Source of the DNA: Streptomyces hokutonensis
GTDB lineage: Bacteria; Actinomycetota; Actinomycetes; Streptomycetales; Streptomycetaceae
DNA length: 64,000 nt
Direction: 5' to 3'
Assembly (NCBI RefSeq): GCF_000376565.1
Contig: NZ_BARG01000014.1
Coordinates: 248,001-312,000 of the forward strand
Shown: positions 48,668-57,553 of the stretch, piece by piece
How positions within the stretch are numbered: position 1 is the first letter of the stretch
How the letters are laid out: each line of letters opens with the position of its first letter
The notes under the pieces: generated by a model
Told to the model about the DNA's origin: nothing
What the model saw: the letters and a program-made list of their open reading frames with translations, nothing else
Database searches by the model: none
Translations under genes and position numbers: made by a program

Positions 48668-49259
48668 TTGACGGGGCGGGGCTACGAACAGGCTACGAAC
48701 AGAAGGAAGCCTTCACAGCGGCCACGATCCCGGCGGCTATCACTTCATCCGTGCCGTAGCGGGCAGCGGCGTTCTTCGCCGCCGTCGCGTCGTCCTTGCC
48801 CTGCTTGATGTCGAGGCACACGTTCCGGGCGTCGCTCAAGTCCTTGTCGTCGCTGCCGAGTCCGGGCTTCAGCGCGTCCAGCACGGTCGTCAGCGCCTGA
48901 GCCTGGGCCTCGTCGGGCGACGGGACGGCCGGCGCGGCGGGTGTCGAGGGCGTGGCGGGTGCCGACGGCGCGGAGCTGGGCGCTGTGGACGACTCGCTGT
49001 CCGCCTTGTCGTCGCTGCCCCCGCAGCCCGCGAGCGCGAAGACGGCGACAGCGGCAAGTGCGGGCATGGCAAAGCTGCGCATGCTTCCCCCCAAGGAAGT
49101 GCAAAGTACAGGAACCGTGAGGGTAGCCCACGGGTACGACAAAGCCCCGCCCAGGTCATCGGCCGTACCGTGTCTTCGCGAAGGCTGCGCCGGAGCCCGC
49201 GCGCCGCGCCGCGCCGGTCACCCCGGTGGGTCGAACTGGCCTCGAAACAGGCCTGGTTG
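48641..49259. repeat. 30-bp direct repeat flanking the lipoprotein gene
   Basis: gtcgaactggcctcgaaaca plus ten more bases at 48641-48670 (the phosphoesterase stop region) recur at 49230-49259 with one mismatch (29 of 30). The copies bracket the lipoprotein gene. A tandem 11-bp duplication (gctacgaacag at 48681-48691 and 48692-48702) lies at that gene's stop codon. Confidence 0.8.
48693..49082 (-). CDS. Small lipoprotein of unknown function
   Basis: 129 residues from ATG 49082, after GGGGGG. The signal peptide ends in the lipobox LAGC (Cys20). A Ser/Ala/Pro/Thr linker (about 25-65) leads to a small helical domain with one Cys pair (RNVCLDIKQG and the C-terminal SFCS), similar in style to DUF732-type exported domains. 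Anchored to the outer face of the membrane. It is bracketed by 30-bp direct repeats and is convergent with the phosphoesterase gene. Confidence 0.8.
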   Translation of the reverse strand: MRSFAMPALAAVAVFALAGCGGSDDKADSESSTAPSSAPSAPATPSTPAAPAVPSPDEAQAQALTTVLDALKPGLGSDDKDLSDARNVCLDIKQGKDDATAAKNAAARYGTDEVIAAGIVAAVKASFCS

Positions 49260-49452
49260 CCCTGCCGAAGCAGGTCTGAGGATTGGCTGGGAAGTGTCTG
49301 TGAAACGGGCGATTAACACTCGTCGGTAAGTTCTTTCTCATCTCGGCAGAACCCTCTTCCCCCGGATGAAACTCCTGTGGTTAGGTGATCCGCGCCACTA
49401 GGGGAGTGGCATATGCGCAGGAACCCGGGAGGGTTCTGGGGAGGGCACACCG
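49083..49452 (+). other. 370-bp gap: repeat copy and leader of the peptide-binding gene
   Basis: It holds the second copy of the 30-bp repeat (49230-49259), an AT-richer stretch (about 49300-49380) that probably contains the promoter, and a small perfect hairpin gaaccc-ggga-gggttc just before the GGGGAGGG ribosome site of the next gene. An ATG at 49413 opens a frame of no family; I do not support it as a gene. Confidence 0.6.
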
Positions 49453-51009
49453 ATGCGGTCGGTTCGCATACGGATTCTCGCGACGCTGCTGGTTCTGGCG
49501 GCCGTGGGAGTGGGCGGCTGGCAGTTGCTGCCGTCGGACGGGAACAAGAACAAGACGATCACGGTGGGGACGACGGACGCCGTCACGTCGCTCGACCCGG
49601 CCGCCGCGTACGACGCGGGTTCCTGGGCGTTGTACAGCAATGTCTTCCAGTCGCTGATGACGTTCGACTCGGGCGGTACGAAGCCCGTCCCGGACGCGGC
49701 CAAGAGCTGCGGTTTCGTGGGCAGCGGGCTGCGGACGTACCGCTGTGTGGTGCGCGAGGGGCTCACCTTCCCGAGCGGGCGAAAGATGACCGCCGCGGAC
49801 GTGAAGTACTCCTTCGACCGGGTCAAGAAGATCAACTCGGACGTCGGCCCGGCGTCCCTGCTCTCCACGCTCGGCTCGGTCACCGCCTCCGGGATGACCG
49901 TCACCTTCCATCTGTCGTCGCCGGACGCCACGTTCCCGTTCAAGGTGGCCACCGGCGCCGGCGCGATCGTCGACAGCAGCAAGTACCCGAAGGACGCCCC
50001 GCGCAACGGGTTCCAGGCCGACGGCACCGGGCCGTACATCCTGTCGACGTATACGAAGGGCAAGAAGGCCGTCCTGAAGCCCAACAGCCACTACAAGGGC
50101 GCGGTCAAGAACACCGGGAGCCCGATCGAGCTGCGGTACTACGCCGACTCGGACGCGCTGCAGAAGGCGTACAAGGCGAAGCAGGTGCAGGTCGCCACCC
50201 GGCAGCTGCCGCCGAAGATGCTCTCCGGGCTCTCCGCCAGCGACCCGAACCAGCGGGTGTCGGAGGCAGACAGCTCCGAGACCCGCAACCTGTACCTCAA
50301 CACCCGTAAGGGCACGCCCCTGCACGACGTCCTGGTCCGGCGGGCCATGGCCTGGCTGATCAACCGCGACGAGCTGGCCGCCACGGTGTACGACGGCACC
50401 GTCGACCCGCTGTACTCGCTGATCCCGGCCGGCATCGTCGGCCACACCACCTCCTTCTTCGACGCCTACCCCTCCGAGAGCGTCAGCAAGGCGAAGGCAC
50501 TCCTCGAAGAGGCCGGCGTTTCCGTCCCGGTGCACTTCACCTACGGCTACGGCATCGGGCACGGTTCCGGCGCCGAGGAGGCCGCCGAGCTGAAGAAGCA
50601 GCTGGAGGCGGGCGGCCTGTTCAAGGTGGACGTCAAGGGCTACGAGTGGACCGACTTCCAGAAGCGCTGGGCCACCGGCAAGCTGGACGCCTGGGCGGTC
50701 GGCTGGGTCGCCGACTACCCCGACCCGGACACCTTCGGCTCCTCGCTCGTCGGCACCGGCTCCACCATGAACACCGGCTACAGCAACAAGCTGGTCGACC
50801 AGCTCATCCTCAACAGCCAGACGTTCGCCGACCGCAGCCGCGTCGACGACGACTTCCGGGACGTCCAGACGGACGTCGCCGAGGACGTGCCGCTGATCCC
50901 GTTGTGGCAGCGCAAGGAGTACGTCGTGAGCAGCGAGGACGTCGGCGGCATCTCCTATCTCACGGACGGCACCGGCGTGTTCCGGCTGTGGGCGCTGGAC
51001 TGGATCTGA
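49453..51009 (+). CDS. Peptide/oligopeptide-binding protein (SBP family 5), orphan
   Basis: 518 residues. The N-terminus (VRIRILATLLVLAAVGVGGWQLL) is an uncleaved signal anchor or plain signal peptide; there is no lipobox Cys. The SBP_bac_5 domain has ITVGTTDAVTSLDPAAAYD, YRCVVREGLTFPSGRKMTAADVKYSFDR and LDAWAVGWVADYPDPDTF. Such proteins capture peptides or nickel complexes for ABC importers, but no permease or ATPase gene is adjacent, so it may serve a remote transporter or act in signalling. Confidence 0.92.
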   Translation: MRSVRIRILATLLVLAAVGVGGWQLLPSDGNKNKTITVGTTDAVTSLDPAAAYDAGSWALYSNVFQSLMTFDSGGTKPVPDAAKSCGFVGSGLRTYRCVVREGLTFPSGRKMTAADVKYSFDRVKKINSDVGPASLLSTLGSVTASGMTVTFHLSSPDATFPFKVATGAGAIVDSSKYPKDAPRNGFQADGTGPYILSTYTKGKKAVLKPNSHYKGAVKNTGSPIELRYYADSDALQKAYKAKQVQVATRQLPPKMLSGLSASDPNQRVSEADSSETRNLYLNTRKGTPLHDVLVRRAMAWLINRDELAATVYDGTVDPLYSLIPAGIVGHTTSFFDAYPSESVSKAKALLEEAGVSVPVHFTYGYGIGHGSGAEEAAELKKQLEAGGLFKVDVKGYEWTDFQKRWATGKLDAWAVGWVADYPDPDTFGSSLVGTGSTMNTGYSNKLVDQLILNSQTFADRSRVDDDFRDVQTDVAEDVPLIPLWQRKEYVVSSEDVGGISYLTDGTGVFRLWALDWI

Positions 51010-51105
51010 GCCCCGTCCTCAGGGCCCGGCTCCGGCCGAGTGACGCCGGACGGCCCGCGCACGCAGCACCATGTGACGGAGGTGTGCGCGGGGTGAGGAG
51101 CCGAC

Positions 51106-51513
51106 GTGGTCAGACGCAACTCGTTCCGGCTGCCCCGGCACCCGGCCTCGGTGGGGCTCGCCCGGCGCCGGGTCCGCGACCATCTGGCCGACTGGGGGCA
51201 CGCCAGTGACGATCCGGCGCTCCAGGACGCGGTGCTGCTGGTGTCCGAGCTGGCCACCAACGTCGTACGCCACGGGCCGCTCCTCGAGCGGGAGTTCGAG
51301 GTCGCGGTGACGGCCCTCGCGGACGGCTCCTGCCTCGTCGAGGTGTCGGACGAGGGCCGGGTCGAACCCCGGCTGCGGGTCGTGACGGACGTCGAGGAGG
51401 CCGGCCGCGGTCTGCACCTCGTGGAGGGCATCGCGGCGGCCTGGGGCGTGTGGAGCCGCGGTGCGCACGGCAAGACGGTGTGGGCCCTCGTGCAGGCCCA
51501 CGACACCACCTGA
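51106..51513 (+). CDS. HATPase_c-type anti-sigma regulatory ATPase
   Basis: 135 residues; GTG start with GAGGAG upstream. GHKL-type ATP site: N box ELATNVVRHG near 50, G1-like VSDEGRVEPRL near 85, and GRGLHLVEGIA near 103. It resembles RsbW/SpoIIAB-like proteins that are very numerous in Streptomyces and usually lack kinase output to a known partner. Role unknown; probably binds an anti-anti-sigma protein coded elsewhere. It is convergent with the histidine kinase at 5 bp. Confidence 0.88.
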   Translation: MVRRNSFRLPRHPASVGLARRRVRDHLADWGHASDDPALQDAVLLVSELATNVVRHGPLLEREFEVAVTALADGSCLVEVSDEGRVEPRLRVVTDVEEAGRGLHLVEGIAAAWGVWSRGAHGKTVWALVQAHDTT

Positions 51514-51518
51514 ATGTC

Positions 51519-52973
51519 CTACGACGGCACCGGCGCCCGCGTCGGCAGGGTCACCGTCACCGCGAGCCCCTCGCCCGGTGCCGTCCGCACCGCCACGTCC
51601 CCGCCGTGCGCCTGGACGACGCCCTGCACGATCGCCAGCCCCAGTCCGCTGCCCGCACCGCCGCCCGCCCGGAAGAAGCGGTCGAAGATCCGGGCCGCGT
51701 CGTCCTGGCACAGCCCCGGGCCCTTGTCCGCGACACACAGCCGTACGACCCCGTCCTCGCGCTCCAGACCGAGCCGCACGGGCACGTCGGCGGGGGTGTG
51801 GGTGCGGACGTTGGTCACCAGGTTGCCGAGTATCTGGCGCAGGCCCGACTCGTCGGCGCGCACCAGCAGGGAGCCGTCGGCGCCGACCGTGACCGGCCGC
51901 TCGGGCTGCTGGACCCGCAGGTCCTCGGCGGCGTCGCGCACCAGGCGGCTCAGGTCGACGTTCCTGAAGCGCAGTTCGGGCCGCTGGTCCAGGCGGGCCA
52001 GGGTGAGGAGTTCGTCGACGAGGCGGCCCATGCGGTCGGCCTCCGCGTTCATCCGGTCCCAGGCGCGTCTGCGCTCGTCGGGCTCGGTCAGCATGCCCTT
52101 GTCGTAGAGCTGGAGATAGCCGCGTATCGCCGACAGGGGGGTGCGCAGTTCGTGCGAGGCGTCGGCGACGAAGCGGCGGAGCTGGGCCGCCGTGCGCTCG
52201 CGCGTGCGGTACGCCGACTCCACCTGGTGGAGCATGGAGTTGAGGGCGAGGCGCAGCTGCTCGACCTCCTGGGTCGGATGGTGGCTGGAGGGCACACGCC
52301 GGGTCAGATCGCCCTCGGCGATCGCCGTCGAGGTCTCCACCATGTCCTCCAGGGGCCGCAGCCGCCGCCGCACGCTCATCATCGTGAGCGTGGCGAGCAG
52401 CACCAGCAGCAGGCTGCCGAAGGCGAGGTCCAGCTTGAGGGCCTTGGCCATGCCGTGGTGCAGGCCGCCGGTCGAGGCGGCGATCAGGATGTAGGTGCCG
52501 TCGGTGAGTCGGGTCCCGGTCGCCCGGTAGGAGTCGCCGCGCAGCGAGATGTCGCGCGGTGTGCGGTCCTTGGTGAGCTTGGCCGGGTCGCCGAAGGCGT
52601 CGGCGAGCGCGCGCTGCGCGGCGGTCGGGGCGTACCCGGCGATGGTGAGGACCTTGCCCTGGCGGTCGACCGCCGCGAACACCGTGTCCGGTTTCGGGGA
52701 GCCGGGCTGCTGCTGGGGCACCAGCCGGTCGCCGATGCCGGCCAGTGAGCTCAGTACGTTGATCTGCCGCATGGTGAGCTGCGAACTGCTCAGCGAGTCA
52801 CGGGACTTGGTGAGCTCCGCGTCGACCTGGGCGAGCAGGTAGTGCCGCATGCCCATCAGGCTGACGGCGGTGGCCATGACGATGCCGAGGGCGAGCAGCG
52901 CGAGGTTGGCCAGGGTCAGCTTGGCGCGCAGCGAGTGGGCGCCGCGCTCGCAGTTCGGCAGCCGGAATTTCAT
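51519..52973 (-). CDS. Sensor histidine kinase
   Basis: 484 residues; ATG overlaps the response-regulator stop (ATGA). Two spans (about 20-40 and 182-199) bracket a ~140-residue external sensor domain. HAMP follows at about 200-255, then HisKA with His274 in ASHELRTPLSAIRGY, and HATPase_c with NLVTNVRTHTP, VADKGPGL and GAGSGLGLAIVQ. It would phosphorylate the regulator encoded just upstream. Signal unknown. The order of regulator then kinase is standard. Confidence 0.95.
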   Translation of the reverse strand: MKFRLPNCERGAHSLRAKLTLANLALLALGIVMATAVSLMGMRHYLLAQVDAELTKSRDSLSSSQLTMRQINVLSSLAGIGDRLVPQQQPGSPKPDTVFAAVDRQGKVLTIAGYAPTAAQRALADAFGDPAKLTKDRTPRDISLRGDSYRATGTRLTDGTYILIAASTGGLHHGMAKALKLDLAFGSLLLVLLATLTMMSVRRRLRPLEDMVETSTAIAEGDLTRRVPSSHHPTQEVEQLRLALNSMLHQVESAYRTRERTAAQLRRFVADASHELRTPLSAIRGYLQLYDKGMLTEPDERRRAWDRMNAEADRMGRLVDELLTLARLDQRPELRFRNVDLSRLVRDAAEDLRVQQPERPVTVGADGSLLVRADESGLRQILGNLVTNVRTHTPADVPVRLGLEREDGVVRLCVADKGPGLCQDDAARIFDRFFRAGGGAGSGLGLAIVQGVVQAHGGDVAVRTAPGEGLAVTVTLPTRAPVPS

Positions 52974-53656
52974 GCGAGCCCGTATCCGACGCCCCGCCGG
53001 GTGGTGATCACGGGCGCTCCCAGGGTGTCCAGCTTGCGCCGCAGATAGCTGATGTAGGTCTCGACGACGGTCGACTCCGGCGGGGTGTGCTCGTACTGCC
53101 AGACATGGCGCAGCAGTTGCTCCTTGGGCACGATCCGGCCGCCGTTGCGCACCAGGAAGCGCAGCAGGGCGTACTCGGTGGGGGTCAGCTCGACCGAGCG
53201 GTCCGCGCGGTGCACCGAGTACGTCGTCTCGTCCAGCTCCAGGTCGCCGTAGCGCAGGGGCGGGCGCTGGGGGAGGACGTCGGCGGCGCGGGTGCGGCGC
53301 AGGACGGCGGTGATGCGGGCGACGACCACGTCGATGTCGAAGGGCTTGGTGATGTAGTCGTCGCCGAAGCCGAGGGCGCCGACGATCTCGGCCGGCGCGT
53401 CCCGCGCGGTGAGGAAGACGAGCGCCAGGTCGGGCCTGCGGGCGCGCAGTTCCTGACCCAGCGCGCGGCCGTCGCCGTCCGGGAGCATCACGTCGAGCAG
53501 CGCGCAGTCCGGGCGGGTGCGCTCGGCCAGCGCGAGCGCCTCGCGGACGGTGCCCGCGGTCATGACCTCGAAGCGGTGGTAGCGCAGCGCGATGGCGAGG
53601 ACGTCGGCGATGCTCGGTTCGTCCTCCACCACCAGCACGGTTCCTGGAGCCGTCAT
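52970..53656 (-). CDS. OmpR/PhoB-type response regulator
   Basis: 228 residues; ATG with GGGGG. The receiver domain has acidic EDEP at 11-14, phospho-acceptor Asp55 in ALLDVMLPDGDG, and the conserved Lys in DDYITKPFD. The C-terminal winged helix is complete (LTPTEYALLRFLVRNGGRIVPKEQLL, ETYISYLRRKLD, TTRRGVGYGL). Divergent from the MMPL gene, which is a plausible target; the 178-bp gap shows no clear regulator box to my eye. Confidence 0.95.
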   Translation of the reverse strand: MTAPGTVLVVEDEPSIADVLAIALRYHRFEVMTAGTVREALALAERTRPDCALLDVMLPDGDGRALGQELRARRPDLALVFLTARDAPAEIVGALGFGDDYITKPFDIDVVVARITAVLRRTRAADVLPQRPPLRYGDLELDETTYSVHRADRSVELTPTEYALLRFLVRNGGRIVPKEQLLRHVWQYEHTPPESTVVETYISYLRRKLDTLGAPVITTRRGVGYGLA

Positions 53657-53834
53657 GCCCCCAGTATCGGCGGCACCACTGACATCGGGGCCGTCCGGTC
53701 TTTGGAGTTCCTTGAGAGTCATGGCCAGGACGTGTCCACGCGCGTGTGCCACCGCCAATTGTGTAGCCCAGGACCTGGGGGACCATCCGACCGATCGACC
53801 GAGTCAACTCGGTTTTGCATAAGGAGTGTTGAGC

Positions 53835-56243
53835 GTGGCGGCATTGGCACGGTGGTGCTATCGGCACCGGCTGGTGGTCCTGTTGCTGTGGGTGGGGGCA
53901 CTGTTCGGCCTGGGCTTCTCGGCGACGACGGCGGGGACGGACTACGCGAACGTCTTCTCCCTCCCGGACACGGACTCCAAGAGCGCGTACGACCTGATGC
54001 AGAAGGCGTTCCCGAACAGCTCGGGCGACACCGACACGGTGGTGTGGAAGGTCGACTCGGGCTCGGTCAAGGACCAGTCCGTACAGACGCGTATCCAGCC
54101 CGCCCTGGACAGGATCGCGGGCATGAAGGGCGTCGGCGAGGTCACCGGCCCCTACTCCGGCGCCCGGGGCGCGGCCCAGATCAGCTCCGACGGGACGATC
54201 GCCTACGCGCAGATCACCTTCGCCGAGCAGGCGAACGCGGTCCCCAAGGAGCTCGTCCAGAAGGTCGTCGACACCGCGCAGGCGGCCCGACAGAGCGGCC
54301 TCCACGTCGAGCTGGGCGGCCAGGCCGTCCAGCGGGTCGAGGAACCGCCGGGCGGCATCGCCGAGGGCGTCGGCATCCTCGCGGCGGCGATCGTCCTGTT
54401 CCTGGCCTTCGGCTCGTTCTACGCCGCCCTGCTGCCGATCGGCATCGCGATCTTCGGCGTCGGCACCGGCCTGTTCTCCACCCAGCTCCTCAGCCACGCC
54501 ACCGACATCCCGGACCTGGCGCCCCTGCTGGCCACCCTGATCGGCCTCGGCGTCGGCATCGACTACGCCCTGTTCATCGTCACCCGGCACCGGCGCGGCC
54601 TCCAACGGGGCATGGATCCCGAGGAGTCGGCGGTCGTGGCCCTCAACACCTCGGGCCGCGCGGTGCTGTTCGCGGGCGGCACGGTGTGCATCGCGCTCGC
54701 CGGCATGCTGGTGACGCAGCTGCGCTTCCTGGACGGCGTGGTCATCGGCACCTCGCTCACGGTCGTCCTGAGCGTCCTGGCGGCCACGACCCTGCTGCCC
54801 GCGCTGCTCGGCTTCCTGGGCCCGCGCGTCCTCAGCCGCAAGCAGCGCCGCAAGCTGGAGAACGGGCCCGAGCCGGAGCGCACCGACAATCTCGCGGTCC
54901 GCTGGTCGGCCGCCGTGCAGAAGCGCCCGCGCCGGATCGCCGCCTTCGCCCTCGTCGTCATGGCCGTCCTCGCCTTCCCCGTGCTGTCGCTGCGCCTCGG
55001 CGCCACCGACCAGGGCAACGACAACGCCTCGACGACCACCAGGAAGGCGTACGACCTCCTGGCCGACGGCTTCGGGCCCGGCTTCAACGGTCCGCTCCAG
55101 GTGGTCACTTCGAGCGGTGACACGGCCACCCTGGTCAAGGACATCGAGGCCACGAAGGACGTGGCCCGGGTCGCCGCGCTGCCGCCCACGGGCGGGGTGA
55201 CGGTCATCCAGGTCGTCCCGAAGACCTCACCGCAGTCCGTGGAGACCGACGACCTGATCGACACCCTGCGCGACAAGGTGATCCCCGAGGCCGGCGCGAC
55301 CGGTCATGTCGGCGGCGTGACGGCCATCTCCAAGGACTTCGCGTCCGTCACGGGCGACCGTCTCCCGCTCTTCGTCGCGACGATCATCGGCCTGAGCTTC
55401 CTGTTGCTCCTGCTCGCGTTCCGCTCGCTCGTGGTCCCGCTGACGGCCGCCCTGATGAACCTCATTGCGGCGGCGGCCTCCTTCGGTGTCCTGGTGGCGA
55501 TCTTCCAGTGGGGCTGGGGCCTGGACATGCTCGGCCTCGGCAAGGAGGGCCCGATCAACGCCTTCCTGCCGGTCATCATGCTGTCGCTGCTCTTCGGCCT
55601 CTCCATGGACTACCAGGTGTTCCTGGTGAGCCGTATGCACGAGGAGTGGGTCCACACCAAGGACAATGCCCGCGCGGTCCGCGTCGGCCTCGCGGAGACC
55701 AGCCGCGTCATCAACTCCGCCGCCCTCATCATGGTCTGCGTCTTCCTGGCCTTCGTCCTGAGCGGCAACACGGGCGCGGCGACGGCGGGCGTCGGCCTGG
55801 CCGCAGCGGTCGCCCTGGACGCGTTCATCCTGCGTACGGCCCTGGTGCCGGCCGCGATGCACCTCCTGGGCAACTCCAACTGGTGGCTCCCGGCCTGGCT
55901 CGACAAGAGCCTGCCGCACCTCGCGGTGGAACCCGCCGAGGAGGCCGCGCCGGCCGTCGCCGACGGCCCGTCCTCGGCCGTCCACGGCTTCGTCCGTACG
56001 ACCGACGGGGAGCCCGTGGAGGGCGCGGCTGTCACGCTGCGGACGACCGGTGGACGCGAACTGGACCGCGTCGAGTCCCTGGCGGACGGCTCGTACATCG
56101 TGTCGGTGCCCGGCCCGGGGACCTACCTCCTGGCGACGACGGCACCGTCGTACGGCGCGACCGCCCGGCAGGTGACCGTGACGGACGATCCGCTGGTCTA
56201 CGACGTCGAGCTGGCCGAGGGCGAGGTCGACGCCGTCAACTGA
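53835..56243 (+). CDS. MMPL/RND-family transporter with extra C-terminal domain
   Basis: 802 residues from GTG 53835, 8 bases after AAGGAG; GTG 53826 and TTG 53829 are too near the site. Two MMPL halves, each with one span, a periplasmic-type loop and five spans; the second half has GLSMDYQVFLVSRMHEEW and the first GLGVGIDYALFIVTRHR, carrying the Asp-Tyr pairs for proton relay. After the last span an added ~90-residue domain (VHGFVRTTDGEPVEGAAVTLRT...SYIVSVPGPGTYLLATTAPS) matches the carboxypeptidase regulatory-like beta fold. Exports lipids or drugs; substrate unknown. Confidence 0.92.
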   Translation: MAALARWCYRHRLVVLLLWVGALFGLGFSATTAGTDYANVFSLPDTDSKSAYDLMQKAFPNSSGDTDTVVWKVDSGSVKDQSVQTRIQPALDRIAGMKGVGEVTGPYSGARGAAQISSDGTIAYAQITFAEQANAVPKELVQKVVDTAQAARQSGLHVELGGQAVQRVEEPPGGIAEGVGILAAAIVLFLAFGSFYAALLPIGIAIFGVGTGLFSTQLLSHATDIPDLAPLLATLIGLGVGIDYALFIVTRHRRGLQRGMDPEESAVVALNTSGRAVLFAGGTVCIALAGMLVTQLRFLDGVVIGTSLTVVLSVLAATTLLPALLGFLGPRVLSRKQRRKLENGPEPERTDNLAVRWSAAVQKRPRRIAAFALVVMAVLAFPVLSLRLGATDQGNDNASTTTRKAYDLLADGFGPGFNGPLQVVTSSGDTATLVKDIEATKDVARVAALPPTGGVTVIQVVPKTSPQSVETDDLIDTLRDKVIPEAGATGHVGGVTAISKDFASVTGDRLPLFVATIIGLSFLLLLLAFRSLVVPLTAALMNLIAAAASFGVLVAIFQWGWGLDMLGLGKEGPINAFLPVIMLSLLFGLSMDYQVFLVSRMHEEWVHTKDNARAVRVGLAETSRVINSAALIMVCVFLAFVLSGNTGAATAGVGLAAAVALDAFILRTALVPAAMHLLGNSNWWLPAWLDKSLPHLAVEPAEEAAPAVADGPSSAVHGFVRTTDGEPVEGAAVTLRTTGGRELDRVESLADGSYIVSVPGPGTYLLATTAPSYGATARQVTVTDDPLVYDVELAEGEVDAVN

Positions 56244-56252
56244 CCGGAACGC

Positions 56253-57038
56253 TCAGGGGCGTTCGTCGTCGGCGGGACCGGCGGCGGACGCCCCGCGCTT
56301 GTCACCCTGCTGCTTCTTCGCCGGGTCGGGCAGCGCGTGGGTCATGCCCGGCAGGAAGTCCGTGAACAGCTCGTGCACCTCCAGGACGAGCGGGCGCAGC
56401 ACCCGGAAGCGGGCCAGGGACACACCGCGCGCGGTGAGCCGGGCGCCGCGCTCGGCGAGCCGGTAGCTGCGCTCCCGCCCCTCGGTGCGGTCGAACACCC
56501 AGTACAGGACCAGCCCCATCTGGGAGAGCCACATCAACTCCGGGAGCACGTCCCGCAGTTCCGGCGCCACCTTGGTCTTCGCGCCGAACAGCACCTCCTT
56601 GTGGACGTCGATGGCCTGCACGCGCGCGTGCTCGCTCTCCGGGGAGAACGGGCTGAGCGGGCTGTCCGGGTCGGCGGCGTTCTTGAAGAACTGCACCGCG
56701 AACTCGTGGTAGGGCGTCGCGATGTCGAGCCACACCCGGAGCACGCCCGCGAGCCGCGCCTCCAGATCGGTCTCCCGGTCCAGCACCTCGCGGACCGCGA
56801 GCCGGTGCTCCTCGGCGATCCGGTCGTAGAAGCCCTGGATCAGGTGCTCCTTGCCGGCGAAGTAGTAGTAGGCGTTGCCTACGGAGACGCCCGCCTCCTT
56901 GGCGATGGCCCGCATCGTCGTCTTGTCGTAGCCGTGCTCCTGGAACAGCCGCATGGCCGTCTCCAGGATGAGCGCGCGGGTCTGCTCGGACTTGCTGGGG
57001 GTGGCGCCGTCGTCGGGGCCGTCGTTGTTCGCGGGCAC
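56253..57038 (-). CDS. TetR-family transcriptional regulator
   Basis: 261 residues; GTG start. The HTH is typical (TRALILETAMRLFQEHGYDKTTMRAIAKEAGVSVGNAYYYFAGKEHLIQGFYD, about 20-75). The C-terminal ligand domain is ~180 residues and rich in aromatic positions. A TAGGCT box (57047-57052, minus strand) lies 8 bases before the GTG, suggesting a leaderless promoter in addition to read-through from the genes upstream. It ends the operon whose start carries two perfect TetR-type operators, so it probably regulates that operon. Confidence 0.93.
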   Translation of the reverse strand: MPANNDGPDDGATPSKSEQTRALILETAMRLFQEHGYDKTTMRAIAKEAGVSVGNAYYYFAGKEHLIQGFYDRIAEEHRLAVREVLDRETDLEARLAGVLRVWLDIATPYHEFAVQFFKNAADPDSPLSPFSPESEHARVQAIDVHKEVLFGAKTKVAPELRDVLPELMWLSQMGLVLYWVFDRTEGRERSYRLAERGARLTARGVSLARFRVLRPLVLEVHELFTDFLPGMTHALPDPAKKQQGDKRGASAAGPADDERP

Positions 57039-57049
57039 GGGGACAGAGC

Positions 57050-57553
57050 CTATCCAGTGGGGCAGGAACCGCCGACGCAGCCCGGCCCGGTGTACGACCA
57101 CCCGCGGCTCGGGTCGTACGTCCACCCGTCGCTCTGCCGGTACACACCGCCGCCCCACCGCCCGGGGCCCCACTGCGCCCCGCGCCACTTCGCGGCGGCG
57201 AGCACGGCGCCCTTGGCGAGCCGGGTGCCGGCGGGGGTGCTCAACCGGTGTGCCAGGGGCCGCTGTTCGCGCAGCGCCCACAGGGTGACGATCCAGGCGG
57301 CGGCACCCCGGTAGACCTGCCCGGAGTCGCCGACGACGGTGATCTCGTCGAGGGTGGCCCGGTGGTCGAGCCCGAGGAAGCGCCGGCGCGCCTCTTCGGA
57401 GGACGCCGGTACCAGCTCCAGGGGCACCAGCTGCGACTGCCGTACGAGCCAGTCGCGCAGGAAGGTGCACAGGGAGCAGTCGGCGTCGTACAGGACGGTG
57501 AGCCGGCGGACCGGGGTCGCCCGGTCCGCCGGGGCGGCTGCCACCGCGCTCAC
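57050..57553 (-). CDS. DCC-family thiol-disulfide oxidoreductase
   Basis: 167 residues; GTG start overlapping the previous stop as GTGA. The family motif Asp23-x-x-Cys26-x-x-Cys29 (YDADCSLCTFLRDWL) is intact, with GLDHRATLDEITVV and a Trp-rich end. DUF393 proteins are thought to be thioredoxin-like redox proteins, often fused or next to membrane proteins. Here it is coupled to a four-span membrane protein upstream and lies 11 bp before the TetR gene. Confidence 0.88.
   Translation of the reverse strand: MSAVAAAPADRATPVRRLTVLYDADCSLCTFLRDWLVRQSQLVPLELVPASSEEARRRFLGLDHRATLDEITVVGDSGQVYRGAAAWIVTLWALREQRPLAHRLSTPAGTRLAKGAVLAAAKWRGAQWGPGRWGGGVYRQSDGWTYDPSRGWSYTGPGCVGGSCPTG

Noticed and set aside
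49413..50309. Frame starting at ATG 49413 upstream of the peptide-binding gene
   Set aside because: No ribosome site, low-complexity product, and it runs out of frame through the clear SBP gene; at most a very short leader peptide, which I cannot support.
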